In this document: piece by piece, positions 26,901 through 35,733 of the stretch
How positions within the stretch are numbered: the first letter of the stretch is position 1
Layout of the letters: each line of letters starts with the position of its first letter
Assembly (NCBI GenBank): GCA_022566735.1
Contig: JADFIG010000017.1
Span: 1-64,000 of the forward strand
Source: Pseudomonadota bacterium
GTDB taxonomy: Bacteria; Pseudomonadota; Gammaproteobacteria; Burkholderiales; Burkholderiaceae_C
Length of the DNA stretch: 64,000 nt
Reading direction: 5' to 3'
Made by a program: the position numbers and the translations under genes
Notes under the pieces: model-generated
What the model saw: the letters and a program-made list of their open reading frames with translations, nothing else
What the model was told of the DNA's origin: nothing
Database searches by the model: none

Positions 26901-29900
26901 TGATGGACTGCGAGGTGTTCGCCACGGCGAACACCTCGGTCGCGGCCAGCGAAGACAAGCCACCCGTCACATAGATGGACGAGGGCGTGGTCGTGGTCGC
27001 AGCCATCAAGCGCACATCACCCGAGGCATGCACGTCGATCGAGCCCGTGGTGGTGCGGATCAGTTTGTTGCTGGCCAGCGTGAAGTGGCCCTTGCTGGCA
27101 TCCGCCTGAGTCGCGTTCACGTTGGCGGATGTCAGATCAGCACCGGCCACGAAGCGCAGGCTGGCGCCTTCACCGGCTTGCACCGTGGCACTGGTGGTGG
27201 CCCCACTCAGTCCAGAGCTGACACTGCCGTTCACGTTCAAATCACCTGCGGCTCGCACCGTCAGGTTCATGGGCTGGTTGCCCGCCGTGCCCGGGGCTGC
27301 GGCCATCTGAATGTCCTGTGCCGTGGTGCCAACGGCGAAGCTGCCCGTGGCACTCCGTGCAACGATTTCGGCCTCGGCACGCACGCCGGCGTTGGCCGTG
27401 CCAGACAGGCCTGCCTTGGCGAGGATGGCCGTCTGGTTGGCGCTGCTGGCGAAGTCGGTGGCATGCGTCTGCAAGCCATCGGTGCCAGTCATGCCCCAAG
27501 CCGTGGTGGTCGTCGCGCCACTGACCAGGCTGGTTTTGGTGGTGTCGTCATACACCCGCACGCCGTCGAGTTGGACACGCCCTGCCTGCAAGGTGGCAGG
27601 CGCGCTGCCGCTGATCCTTTCGACGTTCATGCCGCCGGTGTAAGCGCCCTGGGCCGTTTGTGTTTGGCGCGCACGCAGCACGATGCGACCATCCTTGTCG
27701 TCGCCTTCGCTGTCAGCCACCACCGTGGCGGCACCCAGCTGGATGGTGCCCTGGCTGGAAGCCAGCAGCACATCGCCACCGTTGGCACCGTCGCGGGTGG
27801 AGCGGGCCTCGATGTGGGCGCCATCGTTGAGCGTCAGGTCACCTTGCGATTGCAGTTGCACCACGCCGCCAGCGGCGGTGGTCGCATCGATCCTGGCCTG
27901 GGAGCCCAGGGCCAGGCCACCGGTGTCGGCGGTCAGGGCCACCATGGCAGCCTTGACCTGCTCGTTCAGGCTCAGGTTGCCGTCGCGCTGGCGCACGTTG
28001 AACTCACGCAGCGCGCTGCCATCGGCATTGCGGCTGGCAACCGCCAGCTGGTCCAGTCCGTTCTGGGCCTGGGCAGCGTTGGCGGCGGCAGCCGTGGCCG
28101 CGGCTTGCGTCAGGGCGAGCTGGCGGGTGTCCACCGCCACGGTGCCGCTCTGGCCGGCCGCGCCGGAGACGTCGAGCCTGGCTTGCTGGCCCAACAGCAC
28201 CTGGCCATTGGCACCCGTGGCCTTGAGGGAGATCGAGCCGGCGGCCGGCGCGTCACCGGTGACGCCGCTCGGGATGGTCGGCGCAGCGGCGGACAGCGTG
28301 CCGTCCACCACGATGGCGCCCTGACGGGCTTCTGCCGTCAACTGGCCGCCACCGCTGGCCACGGCGTAGGTGTCGCTGACCTGGCGGAGCCGCCCTGCGA
28401 CGCTGGTGTTCGAGCCTGCGGCAAAGACCAGGGCTTCGGCAGGAGCGCCATTGTCACCACGGGCCACCAGGTTGAGGCGGCCGGCTTCGATGTCGATGTT
28501 GCCCTGCTGCTGGATGGTGCGGGCCTCCAGGCCCAGCTTGCCACCTGCGCCCAGCGATTCGTTCAGGGTGTGGCCGCCCGTGGCGCGTTGCACGGTGAGG
28601 TCACCTTGCGCCGTCAGTTGCTGCTTGGCGTCCGAGGCGGCCGTCACGCGCGCGGCGCTCAGGGTCACATCACCTTGTGCCTGGGTGCTGCCCTGACCGC
28701 TGAAGACGATGTCGCCCTGGCTGTTCAGCATCGTCCTGGCGAAACCCAGACGCTGCCCGGCGGTGCCCGATGCCGCCACGGTGATGCCACCGGTGTGACC
28801 GTCGGTGGACTTCGGCGTGGCTTGCAGCGCCAGCTGGCCCACGCCCGCCTGGCCATCGGCTGCCAGGCCGCTGCTGTTGCGCAGCACCAACTCCTGGGCC
28901 TTGACCGTCGTCACAGCCTGAGCCGCAGCTTCCGCGGTGGCGTCCTTGGTGGCCACGCCCAGCAGCTGAGGCGCATCCAGCGTCAACTGCTTCGTGCCTG
29001 CACCGCCCAGCTGGGTGCCACCCGCAAAGGCCATGCTGCCGGCGCTGGCGCGCAGGGCCAGTCGTTCGGCTTGGTTGAGTCGGTTCAACAGGTCACCCTT
29101 GACCTGCAAGGCGTCGGCAGGAGCGGCAGCGGCATCGCCCACCACCATGCTGCCGGCACCCAGGCCCAGCGACTGGGCGTTGAGCACCGTGCTGTCAGCC
29201 AGCTTGGTCGTGCCGGTGCTGTCCAACTGCACCGAAGCGCCACTCAGCACCACGCTCTTCGCGCCGGTCTGGTCGCTGCCCACGCTCAAGGTGGCGGGAT
29301 TGCCCACAGTGGCGCCGGTCACCGTGATGTCGGTGGCTGCGCGCTGGCCCACTTGCAACAGAGCGCCATCGCCCTGAACCTTGTAGCTGCGGCTGGCACC
29401 ATCGTCCTTGCCCGTCGAGGCAATCGTCATGCCCGGATCGACGGTGACACTGCGAGTGGCCACCGCCATCAGTTCACCCGAAGTGCTGAGGGTGCTGCCC
29501 TCAGCGTCTCCCACAAAGGCCACGCTGCTGGCCTTGCGGGTCACGCTGACGCTGCCATCGCTGAGCGTGGTGCGCACACCGCCCAGCAGCACGCTGTCGG
29601 CACCCAGGGCGTTCAGCTGATCCAGCCCCACGACACCCGCTGCGGTGGCCACCTGCGGCAGCGCACTGCGGACTTCGATGTCGGGCATGGCGAGATCGAA
29701 CTCACCAGCCTTCAGCCCATCCTTGCCCTTGAAGTTGAAGCGGGCCTGCCAGTTGAACGCGGCATCGGCGCTCAGGGACACGCGACCGCCATCGCCCGGC
29801 AGGGCCAGGGTCACGCCGTCCTTGGCGGCACGCTCACGCTGGAATTCGTTGCCAGACACCACGGTGATGTCGGACTTGGCACGGAAAGCCGATTCGGGTT

Positions 29901-32900
29901 CCAGCACCAGGGCCTGGCGTTGGTCATTGCCACCGTTCTGGGCCGTGCCCGTGCTGGTGCGATAGCCCGAGACGATGACCGAACCATCGTCGTTCTTGAG
30001 CGCCACAGGGATGGAGCGCTTCACGTTCAGGCTGGTGCTGCTGACAAGCACGGCACCCGGCAGGATGCCGTAGCGCGCGTCCAGCAGGGTGTAGGTGCCC
30101 GCCGCCAGCACTTTGTTGCCGGTGGTGATGGTGACCTGGTCACCCGCCTTCAGGTCGGTGCCGATCTGCTTGGTGCGAGCGCGGATGTCGCTGTCGTAAG
30201 GGGCAAAGTCATAGCCATAGCTGGGCAGCACGGCGAACACGCCTTCGCGCAGGTAGGTGTCGGTGGTGCCGCCCACGCCCGCGTTGAACTGCCAGGCGGC
30301 GATGTCGCCACCGGCCTGCGCCTCCACGGTGGACGAGGCGCTCAGGCTGAGGGTCTTGCCGTTGAGCAGGATCTGCTTGGTGATGGGCAGGTTGGTGATG
30401 TCCTGCACGACGTTGTCGGTGTCCGGCACGTCGCCCGTGACCTGCCCTTGGGACGAGTACACCCACTTGGAGTTGTTGACGGTCATGCCCACGGGCACGG
30501 TCACGCCATCGGCCGAGATCGACAGGGCGGCACGATCACCCAGGGTGAGCTTGTCGGCGGTGACCTCGATGCTGCCCACCGGCTGGCGGATCACGCCATC
30601 GAGGTTGACGTTGGTGGCCTGGAGCTTCAGCGTGGCCAGGGCCGACAGCGGCGTCTGGCTGGTGCTGCCGGCGGCGGGCGCCAGCACATTCAGGGTGCTG
30701 CCGCTCGTGCCCAGCACGGCGAAGTTCGACAGGGTGGTGGCGTACACCTGACCGGCCGTCAGGTTCAGTTCACCCTGGAAGCTGAACTTGCCGTGCATGG
30801 TGCGGTCGCCGGTCAGCGAGGCCGTCAGGGGGCTCTGCCCGATGAAGCGGATCTCGCCGTTCTGGCGGTTCAGGCTGGTGGCGGCGGTGCGGCCCAGGGT
30901 GGCCTGGAGGTCCACCCGCTTGGCGCCTTGCACGGCCGTGTCGCCGTTGACCTCGATCAGGCCGGCCTGCACGTCCAGCCAGCGGTCGCCGCTGAGCGTG
31001 CGCTGGCTGGCGGCGACCGTGTCGGTCGTGCCGCCCTTGGAGGTGACGGGCCCCATGGCCACGTGGTGGGCCTGGATGACATGGTCTGCCGCGGTCTTGG
31101 CTGCACCGGACGCCACCTCATCGGCCACCACGGTGATGGTGAACTCAGGCGTCTGCGTCACGGTCGTCTTGAGCTTGTTGGTCAGCTCCACCACCGGCGC
31201 GTCCAACACCACCGACTGCAGGCGCGTGCGGTTCTCTGCTGCCTTCAGGCTGACGCCAGCGTTGAGCTGGATGGTGTCATCGGCGCGCAACTGCACCTGG
31301 TCGAAGCCCGAGTTGTTCAGCAACTCGGCCGACACCACACCCTCGCCGAACAGGCGGCCGTTGTTGCTCAGCTGCTTGGCCGATGCCTGGGTGTCGGTGA
31401 TGCGGATGGAGCGCTTGCCCGCCTGGGCGCCGCTGGGGTAGGCCTGTCCTGTCGACTGGACGTTGTCGATGGTGCCTTCCCGGCTCAGTGCGATGTGGAT
31501 GGTGCCGCCCGCCACGCTGGCGTCGGGCGCCTTCGCTTCCACCTTGCCCAGCAGGCTGAAGCCATCGGTGGACATGATGTTCAGTGTGCCGGCGGCCGCG
31601 CTGATGCGGCTGGCAGGTGTGGTGAGCTCACGGCTGAGGAAGCCGGATGCACCATTGAGGCGGATGGTGGCACCTGCGTCCATCAGCAGCTGGCCGCGCA
31701 CGGCCTCGCCGTCCTCGCCGCCCAGGGTCACGGTGCCCCCGGCCAGAACCTCGCCCACCAGGGGGTGCCGCAGGCCCAGCAGCTTGGTCATGACGCTGCG
31801 CTTTTCCACGGCCTTGACAGCCCCGGAGACGTCGATCAGCGACTCATCGCGCAGGTGGATGGCCTGGCCTGCGACGTAGCCATAGTCCTCGAACTCGGTG
31901 TTGTTTCGCACGCCGCGCTCGCCCGAGATGCTCAGGCTCACATCGCCAGCCAGCGCACGCAGGGTGCCGGCCATGTCGATGCTGCCGCCGGCTTGCAGCG
32001 TGATGCCACCGCCCAGGCCCGTGTCGATCACGGCGCCCTTGCCGATGCGCACATTGGCGCCCTCACCCGCGGCAAAGCCATTGCGGGCTTCGCCAGCTGC
32101 AGCCGGCTCGGTCGAGGCCTTCAAGGTCAGGCGCGTGCCATTGCGCAGACCCGTTTCCAGCGTGGTCAGCGCGTAGGTGGCGCCCGTCAGGTAGCTGTAC
32201 GCAGACGACAGGGACTGCATGTTGACCAGCACCGGCCTCACCTGCGTGCCGGCCAGCACGTCCACGTCACCCAGCGAAGTCACCTGCAGGTTGCCGAAGC
32301 CGCGGTCGGCGTACAGGCCGGTGCTCAGGCTGAAGGCGCCGTCTCGCGTGCCGCCCAGCACGACGCTGGACAGGCCGTCGAGCTTCAGCGTGCCGCCGCC
32401 AGAGAAATCGAAGCCGGAGAGGGTGCCCGCCAGGGTCAGTTCGCCTTCGGGCATGGCGCCACCGGCAGCGGAGGCCCCGCTGTTCACCTTCAGGCTGACA
32501 GTGCCTGCGCGTCCCTTGATCAGGCTGCCGTTGGTGCCACGCCAGGCCGTACCGGACACATCCACCGCACTGCCCTGGGCCAGTTCGATGTCGCCAAAGG
32601 CCGTCAGGCTGACGCTGCCACCCTTGAGCGCCGGGGCCGGCGACTGGCTGCCAACCACGCGGTCGTCACGGCGGGTGCCCGCGGCATCCAGTCGGCTGCC
32701 GGAGGTCAGGATCACGTCGCCCGCCTGGGCCGTCACGCCAATGCTGCCACCCGGCACGGTGATGCCGCCATTGACCACCACATCGCCTTCACGGGCCTTG
32801 GCCTGGAAGCTGCCACCCGCTGCCAGTTGCAGGCTGGGCGCATCCTGCGTGGCGGCCTGGCCATACTGGACGCGATCTGCGAGCAGCGACACGCCAGCCA

Positions 32901-35691
32901 GTCCGCCACGCTGCAGTTGCGAGGTCGACAACGTCGTGGTCGTGCCCACCTGGGCCAGCAGTTGCGCCCAGGCTTCGCTGCCCATGTCCGCGGAAATGCG
33001 GGGCGCAGACAAGGACTGGCCGGTGATGCTCACCGAGGACACCAGCGAGGCCAGTGCCTTGGACGCGCTTTCGGTGCCGATTTCATGACCCACCACCAGC
33101 AAGCCCGCGGTGGGGCGCAGGCTGGCGAAGAGGTGCGGCTGGTAACCGGACGCCGCTTCGCCGTCTTCCTTGGTCAGCAGCTGGGACAAGCGCACGGTGC
33201 GGTCATTGGCGCGCAGGTCATCGAGACCCGCCCAGACCGGCGACGAGGAGGCGTCTTTGGCCTGCAGCATCGAGTTCAGGCCCGGATCGCGCCCAGCCTC
33301 CTGCGCCGAGCTGCGCTGCGCTTCGCTCATGCGCACGGAACCATCCAGCACGGCACCGAGGGAGGCCACGGGCGCGCCCAGCACGGCCGCACCGGCGCTC
33401 TTGCCGACGAACTGCCCAGGCAGCACGCTCGGCGCGGGCAGGTTCAGGCCGCCCAGGCCGAAGCGGACCAGGTCGTCGGCGCTGGTGCGCGACGGGTCCG
33501 AGATGAAGGCGTCATAGACGACATCGCGCCGCGCGTCATTGGCCAGGGTGATGAGGCCATTGCGCACCAGCACCGACGACACCAGGGCGCCGGCGTCGTA
33601 CGTGACAGAGCCGCCGCTGAAGTCGACGCGGGCGTCCGGGTCCAGCATCAGCGCGCCTTGCGACAGCATGCGGACCAGGCCACCGCTGGTGGACATCTCC
33701 GCTGCGGTGTAGCGCAGGTTGCTGTAATAGCCGCTGGTGTCACCCAAGCTCACCAAACCGCGGGCATCGGCCATCACCGTCTGGCGGTAGACCACACCTG
33801 CGCGCTGCAGCGGCGAATCCGCCAGCTCGATGGAGAACAGCTGCGCCTTCAGCTGGCTGCGCTGCGCGGGCAGCAGCAGGTTGTCCAGGCCCGAGGCGTC
33901 CACCACCGCGCCCGCTTCCATCAGGATGCGGCTGCCGTCTTTCACGGCCCCGGTGTTGTCGCCCAGGCGCAGCGGCGAATCCTGCCAATCCTTGGCCGCC
34001 AGGATGTTGATTTCACCGCCGGGTGCCTGCACGCGCGAACCGCTGCGCAGCGTGATGTCGTTGCCCAGGATGTCGATGCGCGAGCGGTAGAAGGTGTTGC
34101 CGCTGGTCTGCACCGACAGCTCGGCCAGGTCGTAGGCCGCCTTGTCGCTCAGGTACTTGGCCAGGTCGGCCTGGTACTTGGCCTTGACCGCGTCGGTGGC
34201 GTCCTCGGCCGGCACCGTCGGGCGGGTGGGCTCGGCCAGCGAGGCCGGAACGCGCAGCACCTCGTCGGGGTTCACGCCGATCTTGTTGAGCACCACGGTG
34301 GAGGTCTGCCCATCACCCTGCACCACACCCACGACCTGTTGCGAGGCCACGGTCTTGCCATCGGCGCTCACGAGGCCATCGGACGACGGCAGCACCTCGG
34401 TGAGGCTGCCCGCGCCCAGCTCCACCGAGCCCAGGGTCTTGGCCTTGCGCACACCGCCGTCATCGAAGGTGTCCTTCATGGCCTGCAGGAAGATGCCGCC
34501 GTTCTGCGCCTTCACCGCGGTGGTGGCCGTCAGCTGGCCCTTCTGGCGGATGGCCGCACCCACCAGGTTGATGGTGCCCTTGTCGGCACGCACCAGGCCG
34601 CTCGTGTAGGCGCCGCCTTCGCGCACGTTCTCCACCGTGCCCAGGGGCGTGGCGTCGGTGTTCAGGCCGGTTTCGCCATGGGCCTGGGCCGTGACCACAT
34701 CGGCCTTGATGCCGTCCAGGGTGGCATCGGTGAAATTGTCCACAGCCACCAGCAGGCCGCGCTGGGCCGTGTCGGTGGGGGCGTACAGGTACACGGTCTT
34801 GCCGGCCGCCAGGATGGTCTGCCCGGAAGGCGACTCGATCAGCCCCTTGTTGACCACGCGGGGCGCCACCATGATGACCCGGCCACCCGACAGGGACTGG
34901 ATGACCGCGCCAGGCTCCGTGGCCACGAAGCCGGCCGTCTGGGCCTCATCGCCACCGAACACCGCCCGGCCGTCGCGCCACTGGTACAGGTTCAGCGCCT
35001 TGGCATCGTTCATGTCGGTGAGGTTGCCCATGGCGTTCTGCGCGATGCTCAGCGCCGTGGCCACCAGGCTGCCCGTGTTCACGCGGGCGTTCTTGCCGAA
35101 GATGATGCCCGCACCGTTTTCGATCATCACCTCGCCATTGCCCTGCAGCGCCCCGTCGATCAAGGACGGGCTGGCGCCACGCACCTTGTTGAGCGCCCGG
35201 CCACCCGTGGGCTGTTCGAAGCGCACGGTGTAGCCCTTGCCGATGTCGAAGCTGTCCCAGTTGACGACGATGGCGCCGCTTTGCTGCAAGACCCGCATCA
35301 GGTAGGCATCGGTCTGCGTCGGGTCTTTGACCTCGAACAGCCCCTTGTTCTCGCCCGCGTACGTGGCCGACAGCACCGGCAGGTTGGGACGGCCGCTGGC
35401 CAGCACCTGCGACACCATGTCCGACACCGAACGCGAGGGCGAGAACGCGCGCGCCGGCAGCGCCGAGGTGCTCAGGCGCGTGGCCCCCATGGCACTGGAG
35501 ACCGCCCCCGCTGACACCATCTGCGACTGCGCCTGCGCCACCGACCCGATCAGCATGGACACGGCGCCGGCCACGGCCACGGCACGCGTCTGGCCGCCAC
35601 CGGCCTTGCCGGCACTGCGGGCATGTTCTGCGGCGGGAACGCGCATGCCGCGGCGGCGGTCGAACACAAGGCGGTGGACGTGCTTGTTCAT
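23941..35691 (-). CDS. TpsA-like filamentous haemagglutinin family exoprotein with DUF3739-type C terminus
   Basis: A 3916-residue secreted protein, the largest gene here. The start MNKHVHRLVFDRRRGMRV is an ESPR-like extended signal, with cleavage expected near residue 54 (VAQA|QS). A TPS/haemagglutination-activity-like domain follows (~95-330, with LNKVRGASPSLIDG and GIIFGKNARVNTGSLVATAL). The bulk is beta-helix-type sequence rich in G, T, S, N and A (repeated turns such as VQLDGVRVYD, GGDVTVSAGGDIRGG, LSAGRDITGIQVARSDNP). The C-terminal ~900 residues contain repeated 'AGRDI' turns typical of DUF3739-associated haemagglutinin-family proteins, ending in a charged tail. It starts 42 bp after tpsB and would be secreted through it as an adhesin or matrix protein. 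Substrate or ligand unknown. Confidence 0.9.
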   Translation of the reverse strand: MNKHVHRLVFDRRRGMRVPAAEHARSAGKAGGGQTRAVAVAGAVSMLIGSVAQAQSQMVSAGAVSSAMGATRLSTSALPARAFSPSRSVSDMVSQVLASGRPNLPVLSATYAGENKGLFEVKDPTQTDAYLMRVLQQSGAIVVNWDSFDIGKGYTVRFEQPTGGRALNKVRGASPSLIDGALQGNGEVMIENGAGIIFGKNARVNTGSLVATALSIAQNAMGNLTDMNDAKALNLYQWRDGRAVFGGDEAQTAGFVATEPGAVIQSLSGGRVIMVAPRVVNKGLIESPSGQTILAAGKTVYLYAPTDTAQRGLLVAVDNFTDATLDGIKADVVTAQAHGETGLNTDATPLGTVENVREGGAYTSGLVRADKGTINLVGAAIRQKGQLTATTAVKAQNGGIFLQAMKDTFDDGGVRKAKTLGSVELGAGSLTEVLPSSDGLVSADGKTVASQQVVGVVQGDGQTSTVVLNKIGVNPDEVLRVPASLAEPTRPTVPAEDATDAVKAKYQADLAKYLSDKAAYDLAELSVQTSGNTFYRSRIDILGNDITLRSGSRVQAPGGEINILAAKDWQDSPLRLGDNTGAVKDGSRILMEAGAVVDASGLDNLLLPAQRSQLKAQLFSIELADSPLQRAGVVYRQTVMADARGLVSLGDTSGYYSNLRYTAAEMSTSGGLVRMLSQGALMLDPDARVDFSGGSVTYDAGALVSSVLVRNGLITLANDARRDVVYDAFISDPSRTSADDLVRFGLGGLNLPAPSVLPGQFVGKSAGAAVLGAPVASLGAVLDGSVRMSEAQRSSAQEAGRDPGLNSMLQAKDASSSPVWAGLDDLRANDRTVRLSQLLTKEDGEAASGYQPHLFASLRPTAGLLVVGHEIGTESASKALASLVSSVSITGQSLSAPRISADMGSEAWAQLLAQVGTTTTLSTSQLQRGGLAGVSLLADRVQYGQAATQDAPSLQLAAGGSFQAKAREGDVVVNGGITVPGGSIGVTAQAGDVILTSGSRLDAAGTRRDDRVVGSQSPAPALKGGSVSLTAFGDIELAQGSAVDVSGTAWRGTNGSLIKGRAGTVSLKVNSGASAAGGAMPEGELTLAGTLSGFDFSGGGTLKLDGLSSVVLGGTRDGAFSLSTGLYADRGFGNLQVTSLGDVDVLAGTQVRPVLVNMQSLSSAYSYLTGATYALTTLETGLRNGTRLTLKASTEPAAAGEARNGFAAGEGANVRIGKGAVIDTGLGGGITLQAGGSIDMAGTLRALAGDVSLSISGERGVRNNTEFEDYGYVAGQAIHLRDESLIDVSGAVKAVEKRSVMTKLLGLRHPLVGEVLAGGTVTLGGEDGEAVRGQLLMDAGATIRLNGASGFLSRELTTPASRISAAAGTLNIMSTDGFSLLGKVEAKAPDASVAGGTIHIALSREGTIDNVQSTGQAYPSGAQAGKRSIRITDTQASAKQLSNNGRLFGEGVVSAELLNNSGFDQVQLRADDTIQLNAGVSLKAAENRTRLQSVVLDAPVVELTNKLKTTVTQTPEFTITVVADEVASGAAKTAADHVIQAHHVAMGPVTSKGGTTDTVAASQRTLSGDRWLDVQAGLIEVNGDTAVQGAKRVDLQATLGRTAATSLNRQNGEIRFIGQSPLTASLTGDRTMHGKFSFQGELNLTAGQVYATTLSNFAVLGTSGSTLNVLAPAAGSTSQTPLSALATLKLQATNVNLDGVIRQPVGSIEVTADKLTLGDRAALSISADGVTVPVGMTVNNSKWVYSSQGQVTGDVPDTDNVVQDITNLPITKQILLNGKTLSLSASSTVEAQAGGDIAAWQFNAGVGGTTDTYLREGVFAVLPSYGYDFAPYDSDIRARTKQIGTDLKAGDQVTITTGNKVLAAGTYTLLDARYGILPGAVLVSSTSLNVKRSIPVALKNDDGSVIVSGYRTSTGTAQNGGNDQRQALVLEPESAFRAKSDITVVSGNEFQRERAAKDGVTLALPGDGGRVSLSADAAFNWQARFNFKGKDGLKAGEFDLAMPDIEVRSALPQVATAAGVVGLDQLNALGADSVLLGGVRTTLSDGSVSVTRKASSVAFVGDAEGSTLSTSGELMAVATRSVTVDPGMTIASTGKDDGASRSYKVQGDGALLQVGQRAATDITVTGATVGNPATLSVGSDQTGAKSVVLSGASVQLDSTGTTKLADSTVLNAQSLGLGAGSMVVGDAAAAPADALQVKGDLLNRLNQAERLALRASAGSMAFAGGTQLGGAGTKQLTLDAPQLLGVATKDATAEAAAQAVTTVKAQELVLRNSSGLAADGQAGVGQLALQATPKSTDGHTGGITVAASGTAGQRLGFARTMLNSQGDIVFSGQGSTQAQGDVTLSAARVTAASDAKQQLTAQGDLTVQRATGGHTLNESLGAGGKLGLEARTIQQQGNIDIEAGRLNLVARGDNGAPAEALVFAAGSNTSVAGRLRQVSDTYAVASGGGQLTAEARQGAIVVDGTLSAAAPTIPSGVTGDAPAAGSISLKATGANGQVLLGQQARLDVSGAAGQSGTVAVDTRQLALTQAAATAAAANAAQAQNGLDQLAVASRNADGSALREFNVRQRDGNLSLNEQVKAAMVALTADTGGLALGSQARIDATTAAGGVVQLQSQGDLTLNDGAHIEARSTRDGANGGDVLLASSQGTIQLGAATVVADSEGDDKDGRIVLRARQTQTAQGAYTGGMNVERISGSAPATLQAGRVQLDGVRVYDDTTKTSLVSGATTTTAWGMTGTDGLQTHATDFASSANQTAILAKAGLSGTANAGVRAEAEIVARSATGSFAVGTTAQDIQMAAAPGTAGNQPMNLTVRAAGDLNVNGSVSSGLSGATTSATVQAGEGASLRFVAGADLTSANVNATQADASKGHFTLASNKLIRTTTGSIDVHASGDVRLMAATTTTPSSIYVTGGLSSLAATEVFAVANTSQSINAATGATGAYPTASSVFTERGERLTVFAGAEVGSFESVSFDNGKEKKVRQQLLQGTGNYFVHGGALGSSQVSANVPVAWFSRFNDFRQGFGSFGGGNVSITAGTDISNLAVVAPTSARSVLNVDASGNVQSSSLKVLNGGDVTVSAGGDIRGGLYFLGRGEGRLSAGGSLLAGDDRQVPNTTPVSGKLVAPGAMLGVMDGHWSVSAVDDLTVSHIFNPTAIPFLASTASTGLTNTRASVYYTYAADAGASLSSLKRNVTLAPDSENFKLLLTTFSPVQKLIETNSAPRGTQAAQLALVLPPNLSLVSLGGDVRIDGSGRYVQGATAATNSSGGAQLYVAPSAQSDVNVYAANDVVMQAKLQLLDANQVSAGGLPSVNAPTTFTAVGISRPLATLTTELSASDPAKSPGLIPYAFQSDASQESILTQKPIADLGQAQNQNVVRLYAGRDVVFSDVIDSLTSASGNELKREAFSYLRTPRPTEIVAGRDIVNPNFLGQNFDEADVTRLSAGRDITGIQVARSDNPRTVALGGPGALVLEAGRDIELGQMNGVVALGNAVNSALPAASAKITVAAGVAKTVNIGELQSRYGNQAGLRDAVNQALTDSGLLPSGGSWASLSDSDAFAAFGQLSEARQVEAVQTFQNATFAALYLPEDAGKSPAYYRSTAFQRKKQEAMWAQIQQAAAAANAIAVSTDATEEASRKLRRQALFAVAEAVADLAGHGRTFRSEGDVNVGQSRVHNLGQGGGTALGRADDSLGGIDVLASGQIVAGLPTAAGAPGGFINFLGGSFRSLSQGDFLAGDQKVISLGRGNLLIYSVHGSIDSGKGSNTSVAADVPSRVFNVLTGLVESKGNPPTSGSGFQKVQTPSDMTPVIGLYAPNGEIRALDAFIKGDANISIVAPTVKGGDNIGGASGVAAPPAPTVSISLTPKVADTAAGVTQVAQASDNKSKQASNSVMTVDLLGFGDQGAATAAGDANSKRELDEKRDR

Positions 35692-35733
35692 GATGGGTTT
35701 CCTGCGGTGGCGACGAGACGAAAGGGCGGGGAC

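Noticed and set aside
26716-35514. A 2932-codon open frame on the plus strand, antisense to the TpsA gene
   Set aside because: It is the antisense shadow of a GC-rich gene: composition is His/Arg/Gly/Gln-rich with no motif, signal or ribosome site, whereas the minus strand encodes a clear haemagglutinin-family protein.
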